Source: Strigops habroptila (Eukaryota; Chordata; Aves; Psittaciformes; Psittacidae). Taken from it: a stretch of 64,000 nucleotides of DNA. The notes below the pieces were generated by a model, which did no database searches, was not told where the DNA came from, and saw only the letters and a list, made by a program, of their open reading frames with translations. The translations under genes were made by a program, and so were the position numbers. The stretch spans positions 124,001-188,000 of the forward strand of contig NW_022651110.1 of assembly GCF_004027225.2 (NCBI RefSeq), given 5' to 3'. Below, piece by piece: positions 44,101 through 54,000 of this stretch (the stretch's first letter is position 1; every line of letters starts with the position of its first letter).

Positions 44101-47100
44101 CTTAGGAGAGCTCTTGCAGCACAGAAAGCATCTGTGGGGACAGAGCTGGGTAAAACTCATCACTGGGACCTGTTATCATAGAATCATGGAATGGTTTGGG
44201 TTGGAAAGGACCTTAAGATCATTCAGTTCTGCCATGGGCAGAGACACCTCCCACTAGATCATGTCACCCAAGGCTTTGTCTTAAATGCTGCCAGGGATGG
44301 AGCATTCACCATCCCTGGGCACCCTGTGCCAGTGTCCCACCACCCTCACAGGCAAGAACTTCCTTATCTCCAACCTGAACTTTCCCTGTTTCAGTTTGAA
44401 CTAATCACCCCTTGCCCTATTACTCCAGTCCCTGCTGAAGGTCCCTCTCCACATCCTTGTAGCTCCCTTCAGACACTGGAAGCTGCTCTGAGGTCTCCAC
44501 GCAGCTTCTCTTCTCCAGGCTGAACAGCCCCAATGTTCTCAGCCTGGCTCCATACGGGAGCTGCTCCAGCCCCTGCTCATCCTGTGGCCTCCTCTGGACT
44601 TGCTCCAGCAGCTCCATGTCCTTCTAATGTTGAGGACACCAGAACTGGATGCGGTCTGAGAGCAGAGTAAAGGGGCAGCATCACGTCCATGACCTGCTGC
44701 TCACCTCCTTTGGATGCGGCCCAGCACAGAGGCTGAGCTCTGCAGGTGGGGTGTGAACAGGGCTGCTTTTTTGAGGGGGGAAGATGCTTGCAAAAGCACA
44801 GAACCCCCTTTTCCCACCAGGAACAGCATCCGTCACACCCCTCCTTCACCTGACAGACAACCCCTACCGCAGCGCAATCCCTGCCTGGCACTACGTGGGG
44901 AAAAGCAGGGGGAGAAAAGCCAAGCCCCAGTTTTTGTTAGCATTCAGCAGTGATATGACAGGGGCCCGGCGAATGCTGGGAGATTTTAATAAAGAAGACA
45001 GGCCTGTGAAATGTAATAAAAGAGTTCATCAGATTATGTGGTGATGGCTCCGTGCCACCGCGCTGGCAGCAATATCCTCGCAGGGGGGGTTAACCCCTTG
45101 AGGGACAGAGCAGCAGCGCCGTATTAAATCTTTCAGTAGCACTTCACTCCTGTCACTTGAATATTTATGAAGCTCTCTGGGTTTGGGAACCTCTTTGGTG
45201 GATTGTGCAGCTCTTTGGGGCTGTTTTGATCATGGTTTAGCTTTTCGACAGCGATAGTGGTTGGTTTGGGGGTGGTTTGTGTCTTTTCAGCATCAGTTTT
45301 CAGTGCTGACATGAACAGAGCAAGGCTGGGAACACCTCACCTTCTGAGTGTGTGCCAAGGGCATTTACCGGAGCCAGTCAAGCAGGACCATGCTTGGGAC
45401 ACGCAGGGGCTTGGGTTCCTTTTGAAAACCATGAAATGCTGCTTGTGGTGGTAGATGCCAACCTCTTTGCTGCGTGCTCCATCCTCAACTCCTCTCCTGA
45501 AGACTTCTTTCCTAGTGCACACACTCACATTGGAGGAGGTTTGAGTACATTTGAGTCTTGGCCACTTGTGACAAGAGGCACAATTGTATAATGCCACCAT
45601 TACAAAGTTCCTTTCTGGGCTTAAATCTATCTATGTAGAGCCACAAAGAGCTGTGGAGGGAATGAAAAATAAAGGTAACTGGCGCCCCCAAGTTACTCCT
45701 CTCTCTGACCCAAACATCACTGGATGAAGTCAGAAATGAAGCAGAAGGAAATATCCCCCCTTTCCCCTTAATCCCCTGGTGCCATTTGGTATTGCTCAGC
45801 TGAGAGCAATGGCTGTTGCAGGAGGGAATGAAAGAGTGGATCATCCTGCTGCTGCCTCCTCGTGTCCCTTGTGTGTCCCCTTCCATCCCCATCCCACCCC
45901 AAGCCCCCAGCCCCAAACCTGGAAAGAGGCTTTACAAGTTCCACTTTAATATTTCAGGCAGCTACAATGGATTTTGCAGCTCAGTGTTAAGTAAACAGCC
46001 CTTGCTTAAGCCTGGCCCGCTTCATTTTGACTAAACCCTAACTAAATAAGCTGGTTCCATGAAGCACAGGCCTCCCAGCTTATTCCTTGCTTCATTAACA
46101 CCTTTTAATCCCATCCAGACAACCCTATGCCCTCCAAATTACCCTTCCCAGGCCTGGGTCAGCATCTTCCCTGTGCCATGGCAGGTCAGAGAGGTTCTCA
46201 ACTTGCTGCTCAGCTCATCCCATCCCCATCTGAAGAGCTGGGAGCTGGGATGCAGCTTCTCCTCCAGAGCCATTGGCAGAGAGAGCTGAGACAGGGGTGC
46301 TCTGCAAGGATTAATGGAGAATCAGGCAATTGGGGTGTTTTACCAGGACTAAAGTGTGATAAATGAAGTCCAGGAGAGGTCTGAAACGATGCAGGAAGGT
46401 CTCAGAGCTCCTCATCCATGCGTAAAAGCCAGATAGACACACACGGTCGCTTTGCTGCCATTCCTCTTCCTCCTGCTCCAGGGTTGGAAGGGACTTTAAA
46501 GCTCATCCAGGTCCAACCCCCTGCCACGGGCAGGGACACCTTCCACTAGAGCAGGTTGAACACTGCCAGGGATGGGGCAGCCACAGCTTCACAGGAATAG
46601 AAGTGATGAATAGAAACAATGATGTTGAGACCTGTTGGAAAAGACCATAAGATTATCCAGTTCCAACCCCCTGCCATGGGCAGGGACACCTCACACTAGA
46701 CCATGTTGCCCAAGGCTCTGTCCTACCTGGCCTTGAACACTGCCAGGGACGGACCATTCACCACTTCTTTGGGCAACCTGTTCCAGTGTCCCACCACCCT
46801 CACAGGGAAGAACTTCTTCCTTATCTCCAACCTGAACTTCCCCTGTTTTAGTTTGAAGAACCCATCATCCCTTGTCCTATCACTACAATCCCCGACACTC
46901 CCTTGTGTCACTGCTGGTCCTCAATGCACTTTTCATCCCCTCCTGTCACTGCTGGTCCTCAATGCACTTGGGAACTTGTTCTTGTTCTTTGGGCTGTCCC
47001 TCAGCAGCAGCTCCACACATCATGTAGCCACGTCCACAGCTCCCAAACCTCCTTGGAAGCCCCTGCCAGCGAGGGAGAGATGCATTTTGTTCCTATGGCA

Positions 47101-50100
47101 ACGCAAACAATATTACCTTGGCTTAACCGGATTCAGGCAATATTAAAACCAGCCTCTTTAGGAATTCCTGGTGTTGGAGGGGCTGAGAATTTTAATTTTG
47201 TGTAATGCGAGCTGACACCGTGGTTATGAGCTGCTTTGCTGGATGTTTGCTTCAATTAGCACAAAGCTGAGTGGATTTGCTTTCGGGGCTTAGCTGGGAG
47301 ATGGAGGCTCCGGGCCCTGTGATGCCCGGAGCTTTATTGAGTTACGCTGCAGGAGCGGCACTTCCCTCACCTGAGAGCTGCCAAAGCCGGCCCTTTCCAT
47401 GGAAATCTGGGCACATGACAGCATCTGTAAGTAACACTCACTAACTGCCTCGTCCCAAAGAGTCAGCTTGGTGCTTTGCAGGTGAATGGGTCTCCTTGCC
47501 CAGCTCCAACGTCTTTCCTTGTCTGGCTCCATCCCTGTTGCTCTCTGCCTGCAGTTAGAAGCACATCATGTTCAAAGCCTTCCTCTACCTGCCCTGGCTA
47601 AGCAAGATTCTAGATGTTTTCCCTAAGGAATTGGTGATATCACTGAGGCTAGAAACATAAAAGGAGATAGGGAATGCTCCAATATCCATATGGATAAAAG
47701 TAAAGGAAACACAAGTGTGAAACAAGACAGGGAGTTTTCCATCAGTGTTTCCATCAGTGTTTCCCCATTCCTTACTCGGAGACAGGTCAGGGTATTGAAG
47801 AAAAGCTTCTGTTTGTCGGGCCTATGGATGTCTCTGGATTTGGGGCTCCGGAGTGGAACTGCCTTGGGTGTAATACAGGAGTAAACCTGTCTCTGAAAGA
47901 TATGGTAAGAGGAGATGGGAGCTTGGGGCTGGCTTGTCTCAAAGCCAAAGCAGGTTTGTGTCACTAGATTCAGCACCTAACAAAGGGCGGCAGACCTTTC
48001 TTGGGGTAATTCTCCCAGTTGAGATGCAAGGAAAAGCTCACTTTTAAATGAGTAGTGTGAAGGATAAGGAGCAGAAACCTGGAAAGAAGAATGGTTTGAT
48101 TGCCCACAAGTGTCATCACTAACCATAGGAGGTTCACAAGAAGATGAAGGCATGACAAAGTCTAGTTGCTGCTCATGGAATAAAGTAAGATCCAAACTGG
48201 AAGTAAGGTCTGGAGGAGCTGCTTAGCCTCTGGAACCTCTTCCAAATGAGACTCCTCTTGAAGCCTCCAGCCCTGGCCTTTGTTGCACATCCACCGCCAT
48301 CAGACAGGCTTGAGGTGGGAATCCCTGAGCCTGATTGTCGGGGTTGCAATGAACACAGGGTCAGGCTCCACCCTATTACCTTCCATGTGGGATTGAAGTC
48401 CAGGAACATGAATAACTTCATGTTTAGAAACGTCACATGTTCCTGGCTGACCCCAGGTACCTGTGATCATGCACAGGCTCTATTGTTGGGTCTTTTTTAT
48501 CCCTTTTACTAGTTCACTTCTGCAACAGAAGGATGTTGGTGTTAAGAAAGGGACAGGTTTGGACTCAGCCCAGATTCTGTGCCTGGAACACGCTCCCAGT
48601 TCACTCCTTCCTAAGACAGTTGTGGTTAAAAGGCTGCTCTTTACTCCTATCTCAACCTAAATTCCATGATTATATTCCAAGTGTGCCTTACAGAAAGACA
48701 AAGAGGAATGAGAGAGAGAAAGAGAGACCGTCAGGGAGAGAGGAACATGCACGTAAACAGCCTCACACAAAGGAGCGAGAAATCCCACCCCATTCCACTT
48801 GGAATGTCCCAGGCACTTCAGCCACTGCACGGCACAAATCCATGGTGGTATTTGGAAGGGATGAGCCCACCCCTGTAAAGCCTCTTCATCCTGCTCCACA
48901 GAGTTTGCCAGGAGGATTAACCCAGGCTTGTTCTCAATCCCAGTTTATGAGTTCCCTGCTGGTGGGGAAGCTCCTGTGTGTTTAAACAACAGCCTAATTA
49001 ATCCCTGTTTTATTACTTTCTCTTGTCAAGTGGCTAAAGTGAAGCTGTCAGCGGCAGCCACCACCACTCACATTTGTTTAGATCCCAAATTACTTCATCA
49101 CAACCATCTGCTCTGCACACGGGTGCTCAGCAGTTGTTTGCTGCTCTCTCTGGACACGCTGCGGGGCACAAACAGCCTCCCCTGTTTGTGAGACTCCCTG
49201 CATCTGGCTCCTCCAGGCCCTGGGGATGGGTCCAGGAAGTCCTCTCACGAGGAGCAACCTTACAGCCAGCAAACAGCCCTGGAGAGGAAGAAGGGACATA
49301 TTGCTCTGTCCTGTCGTGTTGCTCCCTGGTACTATGGAGGGTCAGAAAGCCCCAAAAGACAGCTGGGATCATAGAATCATGGAATGGGTTGGGTTGGAAG
49401 GGACCTTAAAGCTCATCCAGACCCAACCCTCTGCCGCAGGCAGGGACACCTTCCGCTACAGCAGGTTGCTCCAACCTGGCCTTAATGCACTAGCACATTA
49501 CGTGTTGTTTGGGTTGATTTGGGGTGTGCCAGCACAGCTCCAAACACCCACCTAAACACCCCCTTGGCTTCCTGAGCCCCAACCCAGGGCTGACCTTCCC
49601 TTCTAAAGCCTCTAACCACCAGGACTCCTTTGCAGGCTGTTCCAGACCAAGTGCAGCAGCTGCTTGAAGGCGATCGCCCCGTCCGAGCTCATCATGAGGG
49701 TGCTGGAGAACGTCTACCACGTGCACTGCTTCTACTGCTGCGAGTGCGAGCGGCGCCTGCAGCGTGGGGACGAGTTCGTGCTCAAGGAGGGGCAGCTCCT
49801 GTGCCGCAGCGACTATGAGAAGGAGAAGGAGATGCTGAGTGCTATCAGCCCTGCACCCACCGAGTCTGGTGAGGGGCCTTGAGCCGTGTGGAGGGTGAGG
49901 GATGAGGGGGAACCTTGTAGAGGGCAGGTCCTGCTTAATTCCTAATTAGGGACTAGTAATGGGGAAGGCTGCAAAGGGAGGTGATGTAGGTCAGTGGAGA
50001 TTGTAGCATCTTCTCCCCGTGGCGATAGGCAGCCAAGGGGGTACCAGGCTGCTGAGATCTGCTTGTGTGATCCAAAAACCTATGGATGGGCTGATCTGAG

Positions 50101-52897
50101 ACATTATAGAATGGGTGATGCGGAGCCAGGCTGGGCTGTCTCTGAGGTGACAGCATTCCCCTGATCCACAGCTCAGTCCATGAGCTTTCCTGGCTTCATT
50201 CTGCACTCGGAAGGAGCCAAACTCTGCCAAGTGCCTCTGAATGCTGGCCCAGAGGGAAACTCCCTGCTCAATCCCCACTTGCATTGCAGTGAAAAGCGAG
50301 GATGAAGATGGTGGCCACTCCCATGGCAAAGGCAGCGAGGAGAGCAAAGACCACAAGCGCTCCAAGCGCCCGCGCACCATCCTCACCACGCAGCAGCGTC
50401 GGGCCTTCAAAGCTTCCTTTGAGGTTTCCTCTAAACCCTGCAGAAAGGTATAAGGAGCCCACTGAGCCTTTCAAGGCTTGGAGGCTTTTAAGTGCAGCTT
50501 CAGTTCTGATTCAGCTCTCTGGGTTTTGGGGACAGGTAAGAGAGACCTTGGCAGCCGAGACGGGCTTGACCGTGCGGGTGGTACAGGTCTGGTTCCAGAA
50601 CCAAAGAGCCAAGGTGAGTGAGGGTTCCCATGCCACAGGTTCTGCATCCCTGGGGGCTCCCAAACGTGCTTGTTCAGTTAAAAGGGAACATAGAATAGCT
50701 TAGAGGAAGAAAATAAGGTTAGAAGAACAGAGGAACCAAACCATAGTCCACCTTGTCTTACGACATGGACCAAGTAGTAGCAAAAGCTTAAAGATAAATA
50801 CAAACCCCTGTTAATTATAGATCATGGAATCACAAAGTGGATTGGGAGGGACCTTAAAGCTTACCCAGTTCCAACCCCCTGCCATGGGCAGGGACACCTT
50901 CCACTAGAGCAGGTTACTCCAAGACCCTGTGTCCAACCTGGCCTTGAACACTGCCAGGGATGGGGCAGCCACAGCTTCTCCCTTCAACCCATTCCAGTGT
51001 CCCACCACGCTCACAGGGAAGAACTTCTGCCTCAGAGCTCATCTTCATCTCCCCTCTGGCAGGTTAAAGCCATTCCCCCTTGTCCTGTCCCTACAGGCCC
51101 TTGTCCAAAGCCCCTCTCCAGGTTTCGTGTAGTCCCTTTAGGCACTGCAGAGAACATTGGCTGCAGAGGAGACACTCAGGGGGTCTGAGCAGGGTTAGAG
51201 CACAGCAGGGCTCGGTCTATGTGAAAGGCAAGCAGCAGTTGTTGCTGCTGTGTCAAACACAACTCCCTCCCCTCCTCCCTCAGCCAGAACCTCAAACTTG
51301 GGGTCTCCATCTCCTTGCAGATGAAGAAGATTGCTCGCAGGCAACAACAGCAGCAGCAGCAACAGCAGGAGCAGGAGCAGATGGGCAACCCTCGCCTGGG
51401 CACTGGGAGAGGCACCGGTCGCAACAGCAGGCAGAGCAATGATGACAGCGAAGGTGAGGAGCTCGGGGGGCTGCAGGCTGGGATGGAGAGGGTTGACCTG
51501 GGTGTATCTGAGAGGGAATGCAAGAAGAGATTACCAAAGTCATGCAGGGTGTACCAGAATTGGTACTTACAAGCTGGAGTAACCAGGCAATGTTCAGCAA
51601 GACTCGTGGCGCAGCATCTACCTCCTCTTTTTCATGGAATCATGGAATCAACCAGGTTGGAAAAGAGCTTTAAGCTCATCAAGTCCAAACTTTGCCCCAG
51701 CTCTGCCAAGGCTACCACTAACCCATGTCACTAAGGGCCTTGTCTACATGGTTTGGGAACACTTCCAATGTTCCAATGCCTGTTCCAAGGCCTGACCATC
51801 CTTTTGGGGAAGGAATTATTCCTAGTATCCATCTAAACCTCCCCTGGTGCAGCTGGAGGCTGTTCCCTCTTGTCCCATCACTTTAGAGAAGACAGTGGGG
51901 GTTTTCCTGTTGCATGTTGCTCAGAGAAGTGGTAAATGCTCCATCCCTGGCAGTGTTCAAGGCCAGGCTGGACAGAGCCTTCGGTGACATGGTCTAGTGT
52001 GAGGCATCCCTGCCCATGGCAGAGGGTTGGAACTGAATGATCTTAAGGTCCTTTCCAACCCAAACCATTCCATGATTCTATGAACGCACATGGTGCTGGT
52101 GCATGATGCTGGTGCAGCTCCTGCTGCAGCAAAGGGAGCACTGTTACCGTGCCAAGGCTCTGGGCACCCTTTGCTTCAACCCATCCCACTGGTTGTGTCT
52201 TTAGACGGCGCGAGTGTTCACGGCCTGGATGGGCTCATGGTTCCCTACCCCAGGATCCCCCAGCAGCAGCTCCTGCCCCTGGACCAGAATGGCTACAGCA
52301 CAGACCTGTACAGACAAGGGCTGACACCACCTCAGCTGCCAGGAGACCATCTGCACCCCTACGGTAGGAGAGTGCTGTGAAGGTTCGCTTGTCTCTGCAT
52401 CTGAGCTGCACATCCAAGTCCAAGTCATGACAAGCTGTGGCTGCTGAAGAAGCCAGCAGCAGCCAGTGCTCCCCAGGGCTTGGGCTTTGTGCTGAGCCCT
52501 TCTCAGCAGCTTGGTGAAGGCAGAGCCTCAGGCTGAGGTGTGCTACAGGCCAGGGATTGGATGGCTGGGCCATCCAACGTGAGATATTTGGGTGAGGGAG
52601 AAAAGAGCTGCACCTAAAGCTGGTTCTGTATGTGGGGCTCATCTCAGCCCAGCCCTGCTGCCACCCTTGCTCTGGGCTGCAGCTCTCCATGGGACATGCT
52701 TATGCCACATTCACATCCATTTCCTTTTCCTTCCTCTTCTAGACTCGGAAGGAGTCTTTCACGACATGGACAGTGACAGCATCAGCCACCTAGGAGACTG
52801 CCTGCTCTCCACAGCTGAAGCCAACCTCCTCCAAGCCCGTGTGGGCAACCCCATCGACCGACTCTACTCCATGCAGAGCTCCTACTTCACATCCTGA
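32095..52897 (+). CDS. LMX1-family LIM-homeodomain transcription factor (third LMX1 paralogue)
   Basis: Coding exons: 32095-32152, 35183-35369, 49636-49868, 50290-50447, 50536-50613, 51321-51453, 52205-52363 and 52743-52897 (1161 nt, 386 aa; human LMX1A 382). All introns are GT-AG and in phase. LIM1 begins with C29-x2-C32 ([19 protein letters not shown]) and LIM2 with C88-x2-C91; each binds two zinc ions. The homeodomain, about 185-244, is almost identical to LMX1[30 protein letters not shown] and the recognition helix VWFQNQRAK, followed by a nine-glutamine run (246-254). The C-terminus has the LMX1 blocks QGLTPPQ-PGDH-HPY, FHDMDSD and [23 protein letters not shown]1 proteins bind FLAT/AT-rich elements and pattern dorsal limb, roof plate and monoaminergic neurons. 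The LIM region and middle linker differ clearly from both LMX1A and LMX1B, so I read it as a separate paralogue. Intron 2 is 14.3 kb. Confidence 0.95.
32160..34670. other. First half of LMX1-like coding intron 1
   Basis: Unique intronic sequence with a short CATCCTCAT-type repeat near 32245-32290. No CR1 is recognised before 34680, and no further exon with family resemblance is seen. Confidence 0.6.
34680..35150 (-). mobile_element. CR1 3' fragment, LMX1-like intron 1
   Basis: Minus-sense tail 'gaatcatagaaccatggaatgc', then about 450 bp of CR1 up to 'tccacatccttgttatgttgagga'. It ends some 30 bp before the acceptor of exon 35183-35369, so it supplies sequence very close to a splice site. Confidence 0.93.
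35660..35826 (-). mobile_element. CR1 3'-end fragment joined to a non-CR1 tag
   Basis: Minus-sense tail 'agggtcatagagtcatggaatgg', CR1 end, then 'cagccacagcttcacaggaatagaagtgat'. The same breakpoint and the same following bases occur at 46572-46610. Confidence 0.88.
35850..37425. other. LMX1-like intron 2, first unique stretch
   Basis: Between two CR1 fragments I see no exon, RNA gene or mobile element here. Open frames are short or stop-poor by chance and carry no known domain. Confidence 0.6.
37432..37745 (-). mobile_element. CR1 3' fragment, LMX1-like intron 2
   Basis: Minus-sense CR1 beginning 'gaatcatgaaatggtctgggttgg' and ending near 'cccccttcagatattagaagg'. Confidence 0.92.
38772..38830 (-). 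mobile_element. CR1 3'-end stub
   Basis: Only about 60 bp of minus-sense CR1 ('catagaatggtttgggttggaaaggacctcaagatcatcc'), the shortest clear copy in the window. Confidence 0.85.
39826..40040 (-). mobile_element. CR1 3' fragment, LMX1-like intron 2
   Basis: Minus-sense with a good tail (gagaatcatagaatcatggaatgg). It is internally rearranged near the 5' side, where 'tgcctcaccacc' and 'agtgcctcacc' repeat. Confidence 0.9.
40225..40445 (-). mobile_element. CR1 internal fragment
   Basis: Minus-sense CR1 starting in 'gcttgtccaaagcccctctccagg' without the terminal part. It may be the separated 5' half of a copy, broken by about 190 bp of unrelated sequence from the fragment at 39826-40040, but the subfamily wording differs. 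Confidence 0.82.
40675..40808 (-). mobile_element. CR1 3'-end fragment of a different subfamily
   Basis: Minus-sense 'agaatcgacttggctggaaaagagctttaagatcactaagtcc'. The wording differs from the main group ('catccagttccaacccc') and is shared with the copy at 51640-51890. Confidence 0.85.
40810..43545. other. Repeat-free core of LMX1-like intron 2 with AT-rich blocks
   Basis: There is no CR1 in this 2.7 kb. It includes AT-rich, homeodomain-site-like blocks near 41565-41660 (several TAAT/ATTA cores) and 42940-43010 (attctaatgaatgtttaatgatattc and neighbours). Long introns of LIM-homeobox genes often hold enhancers, so these are candidates; nothing in the sequence proves activity. Confidence 0.45.
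43548..43795 (+). mobile_element. CR1 3' fragment, LMX1-like intron 2
   Basis: Plus-sense CR1 from 'gaattgaagctgaaagaggggagatggagatgg' to the tail 'ccattccatgactctatgac'. Confidence 0.9.
44175..44755 (-). mobile_element. CR1 fragment, ~580 bp, LMX1-like intron 2
   Basis: Minus-sense with the tail 'catagaatcatggaatgg'. It covers the 3' end and the C-terminal coding region of ORF2 up to about 'gatgcggcccagcacagaggctg'. Small deletions break the frame. Confidence 0.93.
44930..45190. other. AT-rich non-repetitive block, candidate conserved element
   Basis: Contains gggagattttaataaagaagac, gaaatgtaataaaagagttcatcagattatg and a later cttgaatatttatgaagc block, in an otherwise GC-rich intron, with no CR1. 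It resembles deeply conserved intronic elements of developmental genes in texture only. Confidence 0.35.
46478..46612 (-). mobile_element. CR1 3'-end fragment joined to a non-CR1 tag
   Basis: Minus-sense CR1 end without a tail, then 'gcagccacagcttcacaggaatagaagtgat' at 46580-46610, the same junction as at 35800-35838. Another CR1 starts a few bases later. Confidence 0.85.
46618..46900 (-). mobile_element. CR1 3' fragment, LMX1-like intron 2
   Basis: Minus-sense CR1 ('tggaaaagaccataagattatccagttcc' onward) placed head-to-tail after the copy at 46478-46612. It ends near 'cttgtcctatcactacaatcccc'. Confidence 0.9.
46903..46975. repeat. Two direct copies of a ~36-bp unit
   Basis: 'gtcactgctggtcctcaatgcactt' occurs twice, 36 bases apart, immediately after the CR1 at 46618-46900. 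Confidence 0.8.
47200..49360. other. LMX1-like intron 2, last unique stretch
   Basis: No CR1, RNA gene or extra exon with family resemblance was recognised between the duplicate at 46903-46975 and the CR1 near the exon 49636 acceptor. Confidence 0.6.
49368..49490 (-). mobile_element. CR1 3'-end fragment upstream of LIM2 exon
   Basis: Minus-sense tail 'catagaatcatggaatggg' and about 100 bp of CR1 end. It lies about 145 bp before the acceptor of exon 49636-49868. Confidence 0.9.
50818..51150 (-). mobile_element. CR1 3' fragment, LMX1-like intron after the homeodomain core exon
   Basis: Minus-sense CR1 beginning 'gatcatggaatcacaaagtgg' and ending near 'ttcgtgtagtccctttaggcactg'. Confidence 0.92.
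51638..51890 (-). mobile_element. CR1 3' fragment, older-type subfamily
   Basis: Minus-sense 'catggaatcatggaatcaaccaggttggaaaagagc'. It is related in wording to the copy at 40675-40808 (agctctgccaaggctaccactaacccatg) and not to the main group. It abuts an oppositely oriented CR1. Confidence 0.88.
51905..52083 (+). mobile_element. CR1 3'-end fragment, inverted to its neighbour
   Basis: Plus-sense 'ctcagagaagtggtaaatgctccatccc' to 'accattccatgattctatga'. With the copy at 51638-51890 it forms a divergent CR1 pair inside the 750-bp intron before exon 52205. Confidence 0.9.
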
Positions 52898-54000
52898 CCA
52901 TAGAAAAGCCGCCAGCCCTTCACTGAGTATCTCGGGTGGATGCTGCTTCCTATTCAGAATGAGGGTGAGGAGAAGAACCAAGGCTGAGACCTTCAGAGAC
53001 ATTCCTTGAGCACTGCACAATGGAGGAGGCAACTCGGTCACCTACAAGCACTAATTTATGGGGACCTTTCAGAGCCTGAAGGACTTTGGAGCGCCTCTCT
53101 CCTTTTTTCTAGCCACAAGTAGATCCATGGTATGATGTTGTTTAGCTGTACCTTTAGCAGTTTGTCCAGTGTTGAAGCTTTTGAGCATTATGTCCTGCAA
53201 ACAAAGACTGGCCAAGCTCCCCAGAGCTGCCCCTAGAAGCAGGAGGAGCCCTTCCCACCACAATTCCCTTTATTTAAGCCTTGGTTGCAGCTGAGCTGCT
53301 TGCTGTGCTCTTTTGCCTCCTTTCCCAACCCAGATGCAGACTTCACGGGACAAGGGTAACTTGCAACAGGAAAATCCAAGTTCCTGAGACATCTCTAGGG
53401 GATGACACTGCTGCTTCCCAGATTTTCTATGTGACCCAGGACAGGTTTGTAACGTTTGCCACTTAGAAATGCACATCCATCATCCATCATCATGCCACGA
53501 GGCAGGCGAGTCACAAGAAGCAATGTTTTGTACCTACAAAAAGGGCGAGAAAGAGAGAGCAGAGAATGGAAGTCTGTGTTATCACCAAAGGGAAACTCTT
53601 TATTCTCCTGCCTAGGACCCAAGGCTGGGATTTCATTCTTTCTATAGGTGAAGGAGAGCTGGTATTCCTGGTAAGGTCAGGTTTTCCCAGGAGCCTGCCT
53701 AACAGCACGCCAGCTGAAGGAATACTAACTTGCCCTTGTCTATTTAAACTGAACAGACAACTCCAAAAGGAAATAGAGACTCTTTTCCAACCTGGGATCT
53801 CCAGAGTTGGAGCCTAGTGGTGCAGCCTGAGAGCTGATGGTTCTGTACGTGGTGGTGTACGTCCAAGCCTCCCCAGGCTGATTTTAAAGGTGTGTAGCCT
53901 CTTCAATGTAAAAGAAATACCTGATTCTTGTTGTCTGCAGTTACAGAGGCTGAACCAGAGCCCTTATCAATCACTTCACTCTTGCTTCACCTTTAATAAA
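52898..54000 (+). other. Probable 3' UTR of the LMX1-like gene
   Basis: Repeat-free sequence from the stop codon to AATAAA at 53995-54000, the first good poly(A) signal, which would give a UTR of about 1.1 kb. A second AATAAA lies near 54502, within 'aatactaataataaagc'. Confidence 0.55.

Noticed and set aside
52149-52428. Alternative ending of the LMX1-like gene by reading through the donor at 52364
   Set aside because: The readthrough frame ends within a few codons (GRRVL). Splicing to 52743 restores the full LMX1 C-terminus, so readthrough is not needed.
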